This document shows, one piece after another, positions 10,706 to 22,119 of a stretch of DNA of 50,776 nt. Position numbers and translations under genes: made by a program. Under the pieces are notes generated by a model. It had not been told where the DNA came from and made no database searches. It saw nothing but the letters and a program-made list of their open reading frames with translations. This DNA comes from Psilocybe azurescens (Eukaryota; Basidiomycota; Agaricomycetes; Agaricales; Agrocybaceae), in contig JAJIRX010000059.1 of NCBI GenBank assembly GCA_023853785.1, forward strand, positions 1 to 50,776, in the 5' to 3' direction. How positions within the stretch are numbered: the first letter of the stretch is position 1; every line of letters starts with the position of its first letter.

Positions 10706-13409
10706 ATGCCACTCATTAACGTCGAGGAGGCTACTCACAAGCCCTACGACTTCGTTGTCATTGGAGGAGGAGTGGGTTTCTTCGAGCACTCAAGCATAAT
10801 AACGATAACAGCAGTTAATGTTTGACCGCTCAGACCGCAGGATTGGCAGCTGCAGTTCGTCTTTCAGAGAGTCCGTCGGTAACCGTCCTTGTGCTGGAAG
10901 CAGGAAGGGCCAACCTTGATGACCCGAAGATCAACATTCCGGGGCAGTTTGGTGCCACTCTAGGGGATCCTGAGGTACGTGTTCGTACGCGAACAGAGCA
11001 AGATTTGTCGTGGATTGCGTTTTCTACGTCCTAAACAACCATTGATTATCATTAGTACGACTGGGCTTTCTTCACCGTCGAACAAGAAAATGTCAACAAC
11101 AGAGAAATGATTTGGAGTCGTGGGAAAGGTCTAGGTTAGTACTAGGGAATGGGGATCTTACCAGACCACGGCAAACTATTATCCGTTTAGGAGGAACTTC
11201 CGCTATGAACTTCTATGCTTGGATCAAGCCCCCCTGCAGAGGACATCAATGCGTTTGAGCGACTTGGAAATCCCGGATGGAATTGGGAAGATTTCAAAAA
11301 TACTCCAAGAGGTCCGAGACGTAAGCAAGTCACGATTGCATCTTCAAGATTGAATGTTATACAACTCTTCAAGTTTCCATCCTCCTACTGAGGAAGTAAC
11401 GGGTACTCTTGCTCATACATATAATCTTGAAAATCGAGGAATGTCAGGTCCGGTGCAGGTCACCATTTCATCCTATTTTCATACTCTCGACACCCTCTTC
11501 AAAGAAACCACAGTCAATATGGGACTAAATAATGTTCAAGATCCCTACGGAGGCGACGTAAGACTCTGGATAACTATGGTATATGTATGGTAACTAAATT
11601 TATTTCAGATCAACGGAACATGGATTGCATCTGCAAACCTCAACCCCAAAGACTGGACACGCTCTTCATCTGCAAATGGTTACTTATTTCCTAACATTGA
11701 ACGTCCAAATCTAAGCGTGAGTAGCTTTGACTTCCAATGATATATCGTGACCTCTTTCACCATCGTGTTGCGATTGCAAGGTCCTCACTGACGCTATGGT
11801 TTCTCGCGTTATTCTTGAGCCTAAGGAGGGTGAACAAGATAGAACCGTCAGCGGGGTAGAATTCAGCTACAAAGGTATTACTTATCTTGTCAAGGTCGCC
11901 AAAGAGGTCGTTCTGAGCGCGGGGTAAGGACCAGCTTCCAATCTCCTGTTACGTTTCCCGGCTCATGTATGGTATAGCGCGGTCAAGTCACCTCAGATTC
12001 TGGAGCTTTCTGGTATCGGTCAGCCAGCTGTAATCGCTGCACTCGGAGTCGAGCCACAAATTGATCTCCCTGGTGTCGGAGAAAATGTGCAAGAGCACAT
12101 CTTCAACACGCTCGTGTGCGAGCTTGACCCTGGCACACCTCATGAGACGTTAGATCTGTTGCTTGACCCGGAGTATGCAGCAAAAGCCCAAGCACTTCAG
12201 TTCGTAAATGTACTTATACTGGCAGTGTCAAACACTGAAATCTCTTTCTAAAAAGTGCCCTTGGGCAGGGAATATACACCAGCTCCCTAACGTCCTTTGC
12301 TTATTTCCCGCTTCACCAAATCGATTTCAAAGAGTCCATCGCAATTATTGACAAGCTGGAGAAAGTTGTAGATGCACAGGAGAAGCAAGGAGTCTTAGCT
12401 CCCGGCCTTCTGGAGCAGCTCCGACTTCAAATATCTATCCTTCGAGATGAAAGGGTTCCTGATTGCGAAGTTATTCTCTACCCTGGAGCATTTCCGGGAA
12501 AGAGTAAGCACCTAGGCGCATCGAACTTGCACGCTAATAGTGATGGGAAGTACTTCAGTTTCACCCGCACTAGACAAATCCTACTGCAGTCTAGGTAGCT
12601 TTCTGAATCATCCTATTTCTCGAGGCTCTATAGTACGTCTATTTATGACGGTATCTGTTTCAGCTAACAATCCGTGGCATTTTTACAGCATGCACAAAAC
12701 AGCGACCCTGCAAGCCATCCAAAGATAGACCCACGATACTTTGAAAGTGATACCGGTAGATCTTGTTTTAAAGAATACCTGATCCTCTCGTCGTGCTAAA
12801 TTCTTCACAGACTTGGAAATCCTTGTACAACATTTCAAATTTACTCGCAAAATGCTGGAGACGGAGCCGTTGAAATCAAACGTACTTTGCGAAGTCTTGC
12901 CTGGTCCCAAGTGTCAAACAGATTCTCAGATTAAAGGTAAGCTCACTTCGCAGCCCACACATGGGTTTTAAATGACGAGTATTTTTCGCTATAAAGAGTT
13001 CTTGAAGAAAGATCTGTCGAGCACCTGGCGTATTGTCTTCCTCAATTTCGGGCTTTTAGTTGTATATTCTGACAATATCATAGATACTGTCGGGAGCTGC
13101 TCTATGCTCCCACGAAAGAAAGGCGGCGTAGTCGATCCCCAACTTAAGGTGAGAAGCGACATTTTATACTACTCTAAATAATACTCATTACGTCGCAGGT
13201 GTACGGAACGAAAAACTTACGTATTGCTGATATCTCAATCATACCTCTACATATCAACGCTCATCCTCAAAGTCAGTGATCACCCAACACAATTGCGTCG
13301 AGTGCTTACGTCTGCTAAATTCTCATCAGCAACGGCTTATGTTATTGGGGAAAAAGGTAAGGGCCTCTTTCTTTCAGATGTTCTTGGAGAATTCACCTAC
13401 TCTGTCTGA
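10706..13409 (+). CDS. GMC-family FAD-dependent oxidoreductase (many introns)
   Basis: GMC flavoenzymes oxidise alcohols or sugars and often pass electrons to O2, making H2O2; the substrate is not evident. The FAD-binding motif VIGGG-TAGLAAAVRL is split by an intron (10772-10833); a second intron is 10975-11055. Later landmarks are GGTSAMNFYAWIKP, VVLSAGAVKSPQILELSGIG, DLPGVGENVQEH, and near the C terminus HTVGSCSMLP and SIIPLHINAHPQATAYVIGE, which supply the usual catalytic His pair. The first of these His codons is made by splicing (TGG C|AT). There are about a dozen introns in all. No signal peptide is seen, so an intracellular enzyme is likely. Two compensating one-base indels occur in homopolymers: an extra C at 11229-11234 and a missing A at 11296-11300. 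The exact 3' end is uncertain; 13409 is the first stop in the final exon. Confidence 0.85.
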
Positions 13410-13999
13410 TTCTAAATCAGTCGTGGTTTTTATTAAGGCGGATTCGGATAAATGGAGTTGGACACGGTATACTGTGAGAGAAATTTGTCGAGTTTCCCTG
13501 CTATTCTATGCACCTCAGATGTACTCATTGTAGTGTATTGCTGTGATAGACTGTCAAAGAAACCCATTCTTTTAAATATACTACGGATTAAGATAACAGC
13601 ATGAACACGTCCCAAATTTTTCGTATCGCGTCACGCCGCGAACGCCGAAGATTAGCGCCTTGATAGACACGTGGTGTTAAGATATGATCCGTGCGGCAAT
13701 GATTCCCCGTTTGTCACTTGTGTGTGGATCCGTGTGGACGATATCAGTCCTTAACTCACAACTTGAACATTCTCCACAATTTTCCCAGCAAGGAAACTAA
13801 CTCTGCAATCTACTTGCTCGAGAACTTTGTCTTTATTCTCAAAGTAAAAGTTGACCTATTCTATTCCTCACAAGTCGGCGGTAATGCCAATTCATGCACT
13901 AGCCTTCGAACCTACCATTGGCCGTTTTTGAAACGAGTCTAGATATCGTAAAATATCAAGGCACTTGACTACCAAAAATACTATAAATTCAAGGCCTCA
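13410..13999. other. Intergenic between GMC and peroxidase genes
   Basis: No gene is seen. A TATAAA at 13982-13987 lies only 13 bp before the next start codon, too close to be its usual core promoter. The two flanking genes point the same way. Confidence 0.35.
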
Positions 14000-14950
14000 A
14001 TGTCAGCCGCTTCGACGTTAGGATTTGACCCCATGGATCATGAATTCAGGCCATGTCCCTCCGATGGGTCACGATCTCCTTGTCCTGCTCTCAATGCTCT
14101 GGCAAACCATGGCTTTATGTTCGTCTTTCATATACGTACAACTATATATCCGTCTCTCAAAAACTTTCCTTTACAGATCTAGGAGAGGAAGACGCCTCAG
14201 TTTCTTTGAGGTCGTCGGCGCTATCGTCCTCGTGTACAATCTGTCCTATCCGCTTGCTTGCTTGCTTACCCTCGCCGGGTTTATTACCTGCGGACGCGTT
14301 TCTCTCTGGAGACCCCCTCAATCCCGCAACGGAAAAACTCTAGTTTCTTGCTGTGGCTCTTGATCCCCTTACTCCTTCCAATCAAGGTTGCCCTGTGCCT
14401 TGTCCCCAGATTCCTACTAGATCTGTCGTCACTCTCTCGTCGAGGGACATTAAAAATTGCCCATGATGCTTCCTTCGTTCATCCAAACTCAGTACCGTCA
14501 GTAGCCCCAGACCCCACATTGCTGACGGATCTGCTGGAATATTCTTCAGGAAGAAGAGATATTGATGGGGCATTTCGAGGCGGTCTCGGCCTCATCGATA
14601 TTGCTCGTTTTCATGCTCGGCGAGTAGACTTAGCTCCCCATCCGCTCAGTGACTTCCATCTACAAATCTCTCTGGGAGAATGTGCTCTGACATGGGAAGT
14701 TCTAAGAGGACATCAGTGTTATGCCGGTTCCGAGGAGCATGACAGACGTGCTTGTATGCTGAAAGGCCGAGTTAATGGAGTAGTCCCCGTTACTCGAATC
14801 CAACAATGGTTTGGAGAAGAACGTTTACCAGATGGATGGTGGGACGTTGGGGGCGTGAGGCCTCAACATCCTGTCGGTATCATCAGGGCACGTTTCGTGG
14901 CAAATTTTATAGGTGTCCTTGCTTTAAAGAGTTCTCGATCAAAGACATGA
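14000..14950 (+). CDS. Heme-thiolate peroxidase (Peroxidase_2 / chloroperoxidase-UPO family), unusual acid-base residue
   Basis: This family binds heme through a Cys thiolate and uses H2O2 for halogenation or oxygen insertion. Exon 1 (14000-14118) contains the signature SPCPALNALANHGF, with the presumed heme ligand Cys28. A 58-nt intron (14119-14176) joins it in frame to ISRRGRRLSFFEVVGA and a hydrophobic stretch. The C-terminal half has DASFVHPNSVP and IQQWFGEERLPDGWW, both typical of the family. Between about 14285 and 14440 the frame must change, so an intron or indel is missing from my model. The usual Glu-His-Asp motif reads Ala-His-Asp (KIAHDAS, about 14455). Glu-to-Ala needs two base changes here, so simple sequencing error is unlikely. 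No signal peptide; a membrane-associated internal form is possible from the hydrophobic segments. Confidence 0.78.
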
Positions 14951-15862
14951 CAGGTCATTCTGTTTCTCCTGCCGGCGTGGAACTTGCAGGTTCTCAATTA
15001 TTTTGCATACTGAGGTAGGAACTCGTTTTGAACAAAAATATTATGTAGATTGTCTGCCGTGTCGGAAGAAATTACAAGGAGCAATTAATATTAAGAAAGA
15101 TATATCTTTCTACAAAAGATGGACTGTAATCAAAGTGATGAGATGGACTGGCTTGACGATAAAATACGAGATCCGACAGTGACATGGATGATAGGCAAAC
15201 GGGAGTTAGTATAGTGGTCGACGTATTGTCCCCCAACGGGGATTTCTCATGTTCCTTTTGATGCTTTCCGCCATTTCTGATGGCGTCAATGGTGTAGCAC
15301 TCTGGAACATTTCCAATAAGTACAGAAAGAGACACATATAGAACAAGCCCTACCTCATTGTTGCGTGCCCGAACAAGGCGCCGGGTCCCTTCACAATATT
15401 TCTTGAACTTTAATTGTCCGAGAATGCGACTGAAGTCGATAGCGTCGCATTCCAGCTTGCTCCTCCCCGAGTCTTTTTAGTTTCCTCAGCAGATACTTTC
15501 TTGGGAAGGTGGCCGTTCAATGAAGTCAGAGGCATGCTGGTAAGGTTGAAAGAAGAAGCAGAGTGGGAGGCCATGCAAACTTAATTGGCCTTTATATACC
15601 TCCAACCCACTGCTAAAGATTCCGTTGACCAGCTATATCCAAATGAGATGAGCCACTCGCCTCATTGTTCCCTCCTAAATGACTCAAGCCATGTCAATGG
15701 CGTACTAGCAATGGGTTGGCACATGGCCAATCCTGTTTTCGGACTGTCTTTATAATGGGCCCAACAGAATTGCCCGAAATGGACGTTATATTCAACAATG
15801 GCCCTCTGACGGGTTTGAAGGGAAATGAACGGAATTATACATGAGCCCCTGATTAGCGTGGA
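14951..15862. other. Intergenic, no convincing gene
   Basis: Spacer after the peroxidase gene. Open frames on either strand are below 90 codons and unrecognised. The region ends at the left terminus of a MITE. Confidence 0.4.
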
Positions 15863-15924
15863 CCAGAACCGCACGGCTCCAACTTTTATCGTTCGCTTAC
15901 TCGCACCTTCCTATTTCGTCAAAA
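15863..15924. repeat. Left terminal inverted repeat of MITE
   Basis: Pairs with 16498-16557. Identity is highest over the outer 30 bp; the main differences are a 2-base gap after AACTTTT and a variable CTCGC/GTTTC block. Confidence 0.8.
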
Positions 15925-16497
15925 CAGATCTTCTCACAGAAATCTGGGTCTGTTACGGAGATTAAAATATATTCTCCAGTCCATTTCATACAGATACAGA
16001 TAGGCTCTTTAACGGTAAAGACTCCGTTGCTCATGGTCTGATTGATATAAATGTGACTTTCTAGAAGTTAGTGCACTATCTTAAACCTGCATTATCCGAG
16101 CAATATCATTACTGGACCTGGCGTCACTAATGTACCGTTTCTGAATTTAAATCTAAAACAAAGTCATAAATCACGTGATTTGACTTTGTACCGACACTCT
16201 CGAAGTAGTTGTGTATATTTTAGCTGTGCAATATGTTGTGGTTTGAATTTTTGATCGAAGGCCAATTTTGGCTTACATTCGGAATTTCATAATCCGCATT
16301 ACAACCACTGCGCATTTACACGTAGTAGACACCCAAGCGAACTCAGATGAGGTATTAACCGTTAGATAGAGCCAAAACACATGACTAGAATACTCAAATT
16401 ATGCTCTATGTAGGCTTCGTTCCACACAATTTTGACCTGAAAATAGCTCAAAATAACCAAAGGTATCCGTATTTGTCACATAAAAAGGTATATAGCC

Positions 16498-16557
16498 GTT
16501 TGACGAAATGGGAAGGTGAAACTAAGCGAACGAAAAGTTGGAGCCGTGCGGTTCTGG
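16498..16557. repeat. Right terminal inverted repeat of MITE
   Basis: Reverse complement of 15863-15924 with minor differences. It ends GGTTCTGG. Confidence 0.8.
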
Positions 16558-17344
16558 GTCACCGTACCTGATGTAAAAGCTATATCACTGTCTAAGACTA
16601 CAATTTAATGGCACTCACAATACTTATTAAGTGACGATATCCACCTAGTGATATATTTTAATTCAGCAAAAAGTAAAGATATTTGAACACGCAGACAAGG
16701 GCGGACGGATTGTAGATTTAGAACAAAGCAAGTTCACGTTGTCTTGTGACTGTCCATTATTTCTCTAATCATGTTAAGGTATAGTCAAAATGAGCGCATA
16801 TTATTAGTATTTTCAGGCTGGAGTCGCACACTGAGCGACCAGATGGCTCTCAACCCATTCAAGAACGAGAAATGCACACCAACAAACTACTTCGGGCTGA
16901 ATTAAGATTCTAATCTCCAATTTAAACGTGTACATACACAATCGGCTATTTCCGCCATCAGTCGACGTGTCACTATGATCCACAACCTTCCACAACCTGC
17001 CACAACGTACAATACGGCAATCAACACGCGTCGCATTGAGTGTTCGAGCTGTGTACTGCGATATATATCCGTCACTCTCACAAAACTCATGCCGTTAGAC
17101 GTATTCACTCACGAGCTACCGCTATTTTGATAAAACTTTCCATGCTTATGCCACGTCAACGTGATGTTTACGCGATGTGGGACTGTTCTAGGACCAATCT
17201 AGGACATTCTTGTTCAAATTCGTATAAACGCTTACCGAGCGTGTTAGCCGCGTCATGTCAGTTGCAGGCTGCCGGTTAGCCGATGACTGACGTACCCCCC
17301 GTTCAAAGCCAACGGTCATGTAAATTCGCATTCCCTCGAGACGA
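16558..17344. other. Intergenic, no convincing gene
   Basis: AT-rich spacer with short frames only. Its right end is the promoter region of the MAPEG gene. Confidence 0.4.
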
Positions 17345-17353
17345 CTATATAGC
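17345..17353 (+). promoter_or_regulatory. Probable TATA box of the MAPEG gene
   Basis: CTATATAGC lies about 90 bp before the start codon at 17438. The pyrimidine-rich stretch that follows (CATCCCATCCTCCCACTCCC) fits a fungal transcription start region. Confidence 0.45.
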
Positions 17354-17437
17354 GATGTGCACACGGAAGCGTTACTAGCCCATCCCATCCTCCCACTCCC
17401 CTAATATCCTGAAACTCTGCTGCCACTTAAATCACCA

Positions 17438-18269
17438 ATGCCTCACACTGTAGAAATTCCAGAAGGGTACGTCTGTGTTCAGACTTGGTTTGTTGGAACT
17501 CATGAAGGCTTACATGACTATGTCCTAGACTCGAATATGTTGGTGCATCACTTTTGACGGTTGTCTTCGTTCTGCTTGGGCAAAGTCACGTCGTAGGGAG
17601 GTATCGCAAAAAAGCTGGGATAGAATATCCTCAATGTGTGTCGACACTTGTCACTATTTGGTGAACCTTGACTGATTTAAAGTACGTTTGCGATATAGTG
17701 TATGCTGAGAAGGCACAGGCCGAGAAGTCTAGAGATGCTCATCTCTTCAATTGCGCACAACGTATGCAAATGATAAACTACACCATACTTCTTTGCTTCG
17801 AGCTTCTCTGATACAACGATGGCAGGTGCTACCCAACATACTCTGGAGCAGCTCCCCAATGTTCTAGTTCTGTGAGTGCTAACTGAGTACTATGCTTCAT
17901 CATACTAATTAGATTGTCAAATTCGAATACACAGTACTGCGATAAGCGGACTTAAATACCCAATCCATACTGCCGCGGCCATAACCCTATGGAGTGTCTC
18001 TCGCGTATCATTCACCCGTGGCTATCTCACTGGCGATCCCAAGAAGGTAATGGTTTAACACCGTTCTGCGCGACAGAGTGTTTATAATTGACCCCCAATT
18101 TCTTCCTAATCCAGCGAGTCAGCTTAATCCACGCCCTAGGCCAGCTGGGCCTTATCGGTAAGTTTGCCTGCTAGCTTATTATGTGCTAACATTGATGTCG
18201 CTTTATCTAGGCATGCTGGGCTCATCGATTTACACTACTTATACTTGGGTGGTCGCAGGATTGAAGTGA
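17438..18269 (+). CDS. MAPEG-family membrane protein, MGST3-like
   Basis: Seven exons splice cleanly to 152 residues, the usual length of microsomal glutathione S-transferase 3: 17438-17466, 17529-17635, 17699-17761, 17826-17871, 17935-18046, 18115-18157 and 18211-18269. MGST3-type enzymes sit in the ER membrane and conjugate glutathione to lipid electrophiles or reduce lipid hydroperoxides. The order of motifs matches: ASLLTVVFVLLGQSHVVGRY (first membrane helix), RKKAGIEYPQLYAEKAQA, LFNCAQRATQHTLEQLPNVL, then LKYPIHTAAAITLWSVSRV, SFTRGYLTGDPKKR and GQLGLIGMLGSSIYT (later helices). Two positions that usually contact glutathione differ: Asn in the HQN-type motif is His (ATQHTLE) and the first Tyr of RVxYxxGY is Phe (RVSFTRGY). 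The frame is intact. Same strand as the GMC and peroxidase genes upstream. Confidence 0.92.
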
Positions 18270-18499
18270 CTTTACCAGCTGGTCAACTTCCACATTAAAT
18301 AAGCGATTTCCGAAAAAGCGTTCTACCTTATGGCGCATCTCAGAATCCTCTGATCTTAGTTAAGTAGTGGGGAGAGTCAGAACATTACATAGATATAATT
18401 GTGCCAACTAATTGGAATAATTTTATTTGCGATTACCACTGAATTAGACTGAATGGAGGGAGGTGACTCTTGAGCTGAAACGATATTCGCCAGCTGCTG

Positions 18500-19801
18500 G
18501 CCTCAGGCCTAGTATATGCATGAGTTGACTTTGTTTGCCCGATGAAGACGACTTCGGGGTCGCTCTGTATTGCATCGATGGAAATTGCCCCGGCCATCCA
18601 TGAACTCCTTCGGTAATATACGTGGTTCAGGAACTACACCTGAGCCAGGAGTATGACTATAGGAAGAAACCACCAGTCTATAGATCTTTGATACATCCAG
18701 ATCGATATGATCGGAGTCGTAGCCTATTGGCATGACTTGTGCCCAGGATATCTAGGCCGACAGGAAGATAACCATCTTCGAGTAACTATAAAGCGAGACT
18801 GAAATTTGCAAACCGTGATTTGTGATCATAAGTGTCGGCCCAATGGGTAGATCTGTCGACTGCACGATGTCTTCTTGGATATCGTCATACTTAGATTCAA
18901 AACATGCGGGTGAACCTACGAATATTGATGACTTCTTTGATGAATGGCTGCACTAGAGAAATAAACTACAATCGTTGGACTCCTTCATAATGGCGGCCTA
19001 CAGCCTATGGAACGCCCCTTTTCCCTCACCATACGCAATCGACACATTGACGTCAAATACGCCGAAGAGACAGTACTGCAGTAGGTCTCATCTTCCATGC
19101 GGGTTATTTCTCTTCAATGAGCCCATTGTAGACGGGCACGGACGTTCCTCGTCCCAGGTTGGAAACCTAGGGGAGTGGACGTGTTTACACTGTACAGAAA
19201 CGCATGCCAAGACTTTGTGAGACTCAGGGCCCTTATCGTTTATGTTCGCGCTAAGCGGTTTCCATTTTGCATCATAGAATTTGATGACCCTCGGCGCTAA
19301 AAGTTTTTGCAAGGTCCACCACCTTTTAAACTATGGGTCCTGATCCGTGAGACGGAACCAGTTGCTCGCCAGCAAGTGTGAGATGTAGGAGCGTTCTGTC
19401 TCTTCCATATGAACTATACAGACACTCGAGTTGTGGTACCATTTGAACATGGATTGGATGGATTCGTCAAGCTCTGAACTGCTAGTTTTGCCGATGTAGC
19501 AGGCGTCGATCCCTGCGTACTTGTAGCCAAATCCTGTATATTCCGAGTGGTAATAATTAATTAAGTTTTGAAAGGTAAAAAATTGACTGGATGGGGGATT
19601 ATATCCGGGTGTCCAATTTCGTTCGGCGTGGTCATCAACTTGAAGTTCGGAGTGGTCATCAAGTTCTGCGAGGTCATCAATGATTCGTTTGAGCGAGTGT
19701 ATAATAATGGGTTTATTCGTAGCATCGGGTGACACTGTGTTCGAATAGTTCCCGGCTCTCATTAGCATTGAAAATAGATCATCATTAGGCCTCAGGCTCA
19801 T
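18500..19801 (-). pseudogene. HET-domain (heterokaryon incompatibility) protein relic
   Basis: HET-domain proteins trigger cell death after fusion of incompatible hyphae, and mushroom genomes carry many. On the minus strand the core reads FGYKYAGIDACYIGKTSSSE and SIQSMFKWYHNSSVCIVHME, matching the usual WIDTCCIDK...NSMFRWY region. After a stop it continues as LQKLLAPRVIKFYDAKWKPL, then LLQYCLFGVFDVNVSIAYGE and GKGAFHRL, then another in-frame stop. A last trace, NHGLQISVSLY, fits the post-domain segment. The first Trp of the core is Gly. Multiple stops and frame changes away from homopolymers make this a true pseudogene. The N terminus has an Asp/Glu/His-rich tandem (LDDHSELQVDDHAE) not typical of the family. 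Confidence 0.8.
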
Positions 19802-19869
19802 GTAATTGACAGTACTTTTGACCAGTTGAATCTCATGTTCAGCGATCTTCGAACATTCGTGAATATCCT

Positions 19870-21300
19870 GGATGTTTAGTTCACCAGGAACCCATCAATG
19901 GGACGAGACTGCGAACCTCACGCCGTTCCTCACAGCATCAGCGATGAAGTCGTTGATGATCGGGGGCGGGGTGTAGGCACGTTCGGTACGACGCAGGTCG
20001 TTGTGCATTCAATTTATCAATGATGATTGATCGTACTAAGCCTATAATTTTTTTTTTGCGATCTTGGGTTGGTCTGTGAGCCGCATCGTCTCAATTTTTA
20101 TAAGGCGGACTGGAAGGGAATTCTGTATACAGATAGTGATGATATCATCTGTGCCTGTCGGTGCACATTGTCAGTCGAAAGACTAAGGGATATAAGTCAC
20201 AGAAAAGGTGAAAATGCTGCTCACCTCATAAACTCCTCAATGCCTCCTCGTATTCAATACGGTTCCTGAAAGTTGCACATCGTCAAAGAGGCCGCCTGGG
20301 TACAACCCAAACACTCATAAAGCCTACTATGGGCGCGGCAGTTGACTGCAAGGGTACTGGCATAGAGTTAACAACGCAGAGCAGAGCTTCAAGAGACGGA
20401 ACGATTGGGAAGAATAGGGAATACGATTCAAGTATGCCTTATCCTATTTCCATCAAATGGATTATGATGTTGGAATGAGAACGTGTGCTCTGAGATTAGA
20501 CTGAGAAGAATTTCACAATTCAGATATGAAGCTCAACCGAAGAGTGAAAAACGAAACGTCAGGCTGAATCATGATTGTGATCAAGCACAGTTATCTCAAA
20601 GACAGTGCGTCGCGCCTTATAATTAAAAGGTAAATATTGAGGTAGGTGGGGGTGGAGAGGTCAGCGGCATTGTGGCCGCGTTATCTCTAGGGCGTAGATA
20701 ACCGATAATTAATGGCGATGCTGAAGGGTGACCCCCTCTTCGCATCACCATGGTACTCTACTTTACCTATTATAAGTATATATTTGTGAATAAGATAAGA
20801 ATTATATAAAAATGAAGGTGAGGGGTGGGTGGGATATTAGAGAAATTCGGTAAGTAATAAATGGGTAGGGTGAATTGTGTTGACTGCCTAGGCAGTCGGT
20901 CGTGGTACGACTCAGAGTGAGTAAAGTAAGTGAATACACGTAACGGCGTCTCATTCTCGTGTGAATCGTGCCCTGCAGGGGGCACATATACATTGGGCGC
21001 TAATATATATACCGACTAAATGAATATTCCTTAGCTGGCGACCGTCGACTGCCCATTTTTTTGGCAGAGGAGAGCGAGAACAAGACGTCTAACCGCGACA
21101 GGTCGTATAACGGTAGCGACTAGCATAAAGTCAAATAAAATTAATGAACATACAAAGACCTCATTCTTCCTTTGTACTTAGAACCGAATAGGATCAGTTG
21201 CATATGGAGAGGGGGGAAGAGGGCATTGTGGTTCTGAAAGTGCTTATTTTGTAGAGAGGGAAGAGGAACTGAGGAAAGGCACTCTTCATGAAAGAGTTTT
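19870..21300. other. Decayed intergenic region
   Basis: No gene is supported. The stretch includes a perfect 16-bp palindrome (GACTGCCTAGGCAGTC, 20882-20897) and an AT-rich segment at 20760-20830. Frames on both strands are below 75 codons. Confidence 0.4.
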
Positions 21301-21367
21301 GAGATTCCACTTTGTCTTAAATTATCTTTTCTGGAACACTCATCGCCTCTCCTGCACCTCATACACA

Positions 21368-21600
21368 CTTACCAGATCTTCGAGTTGCTCCCACGCCTGC
21401 GCGATTCAGACGTCGACCAGATCCCTGAGCGCCTCCTCTCCGCTGATGTGCAGCTCTGAGTCGTCGGAGAAGACGTCACGATGTACTTTGAGTACAGTGA
21501 AGCAGTCGAAGACGGGTGCCTTGACGTGTGGATTGTCAGGAGGAAGGATGTGGGAGCGTCTCACTTTGTAGGCCGATGGGATATGATGTGTAGGGGTAGT
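21368..21600 (-). pseudogene. Fragment of a paralog of the GC-rich F-box-like gene at 32-33 kb
   Basis: Minus-strand translation reads APVFDCFTVLKVHRDVFSDD, SELHISGEEALRDLVDV, an in-frame stop, then WEQLEDLVSVYEVQE. The gene at 31964-33238 has the same order: TPVLDRFIALKVRQDVFADD, TELHTDREDAFRDLFDV, ARLEDLVRVYGVREG. The fragment has clearly lower GC than its paralog, with many differences to A or T. No flanking exons are recognised. Confidence 0.75.
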
Positions 21601-22110
21601 TTTATTGAAGCTCGGCGCTTAGCAGTGAAGAATGCCTCTTCCGAAATTTACAGCTACAACAATAGATATCAGGCAAATACAGCGCGAGCTACGAGAACGG
21701 ATAGAAGGCAGAGGCAAGCAACGAGGGTTTTAATTCGCTCATCAGCACTTAATATAGCCCGAAATGTGCCGGTACTAAGGTAGACGACTTTCATAATCGA
21801 ATAGCATCACGGGGTCTGTGTGACACCGTCTGAAAAAGGCAACTTTTCACAGAAATATGATAAAATGGACATTATCTCAAATTATGGGAGGCTTTTCGCA
21901 CTTTTGGCTACTAGATTCTGTAGTAAATAGTATACGTCGCGTGAATTCAAAATTATTTTCGCGAAAAATCCAAATCTGGAAGAGGAATAGCAAAAATGCG
22001 TCATTATTCACACTACTAATTAACACCCTCCGTCGCGTCGCATATAACCTTGGCAGATCTAGACAAGAGACATAAATGGGTCGCAAAGACGTGCAGCACT
22101 TGTCTCTGCT
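21601..22110. other. Unexplained sequence before the DDE transposase relic
   Basis: It contains an AT-rich stretch with the palindrome TTTTCGCGAAAA (21957-21968) and GTCGCGTCGC nearby. It may be the 5' untranslated end of the transposon, but I could not pair it with a matching terminus downstream. Confidence 0.3.
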
Positions 22111-22119
22111 AATAATCTA

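Larger units (their letters stand above)
15863..16557. mobile_element. Miniature inverted-repeat transposable element (MITE), 695 bp
   Basis: The ends are imperfect inverted repeats of about 60 bp. Left terminus 15863-15924 starts CCAGAACCGCACGGCTCCAA; right terminus 16498-16557 is its reverse complement with a few mismatches and small gaps. The repeats share AACTTTT, CGTTCGCTTA and ATTTCGTCAAA blocks. The interior is AT-rich with no open frame, so the element depends on a transposase from elsewhere. The flanks (GTGGA before, GTCAC after) show no clear target-site duplication, so the superfamily cannot be assigned. Confidence 0.8.

Noticed and set aside
13365..13385. A 21-nt GT...AG segment near the GMC 3' end read as an intron
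   Set aside because: Too short for a spliceosomal intron; both readings keep the same frame and stop, so it does not affect the call.
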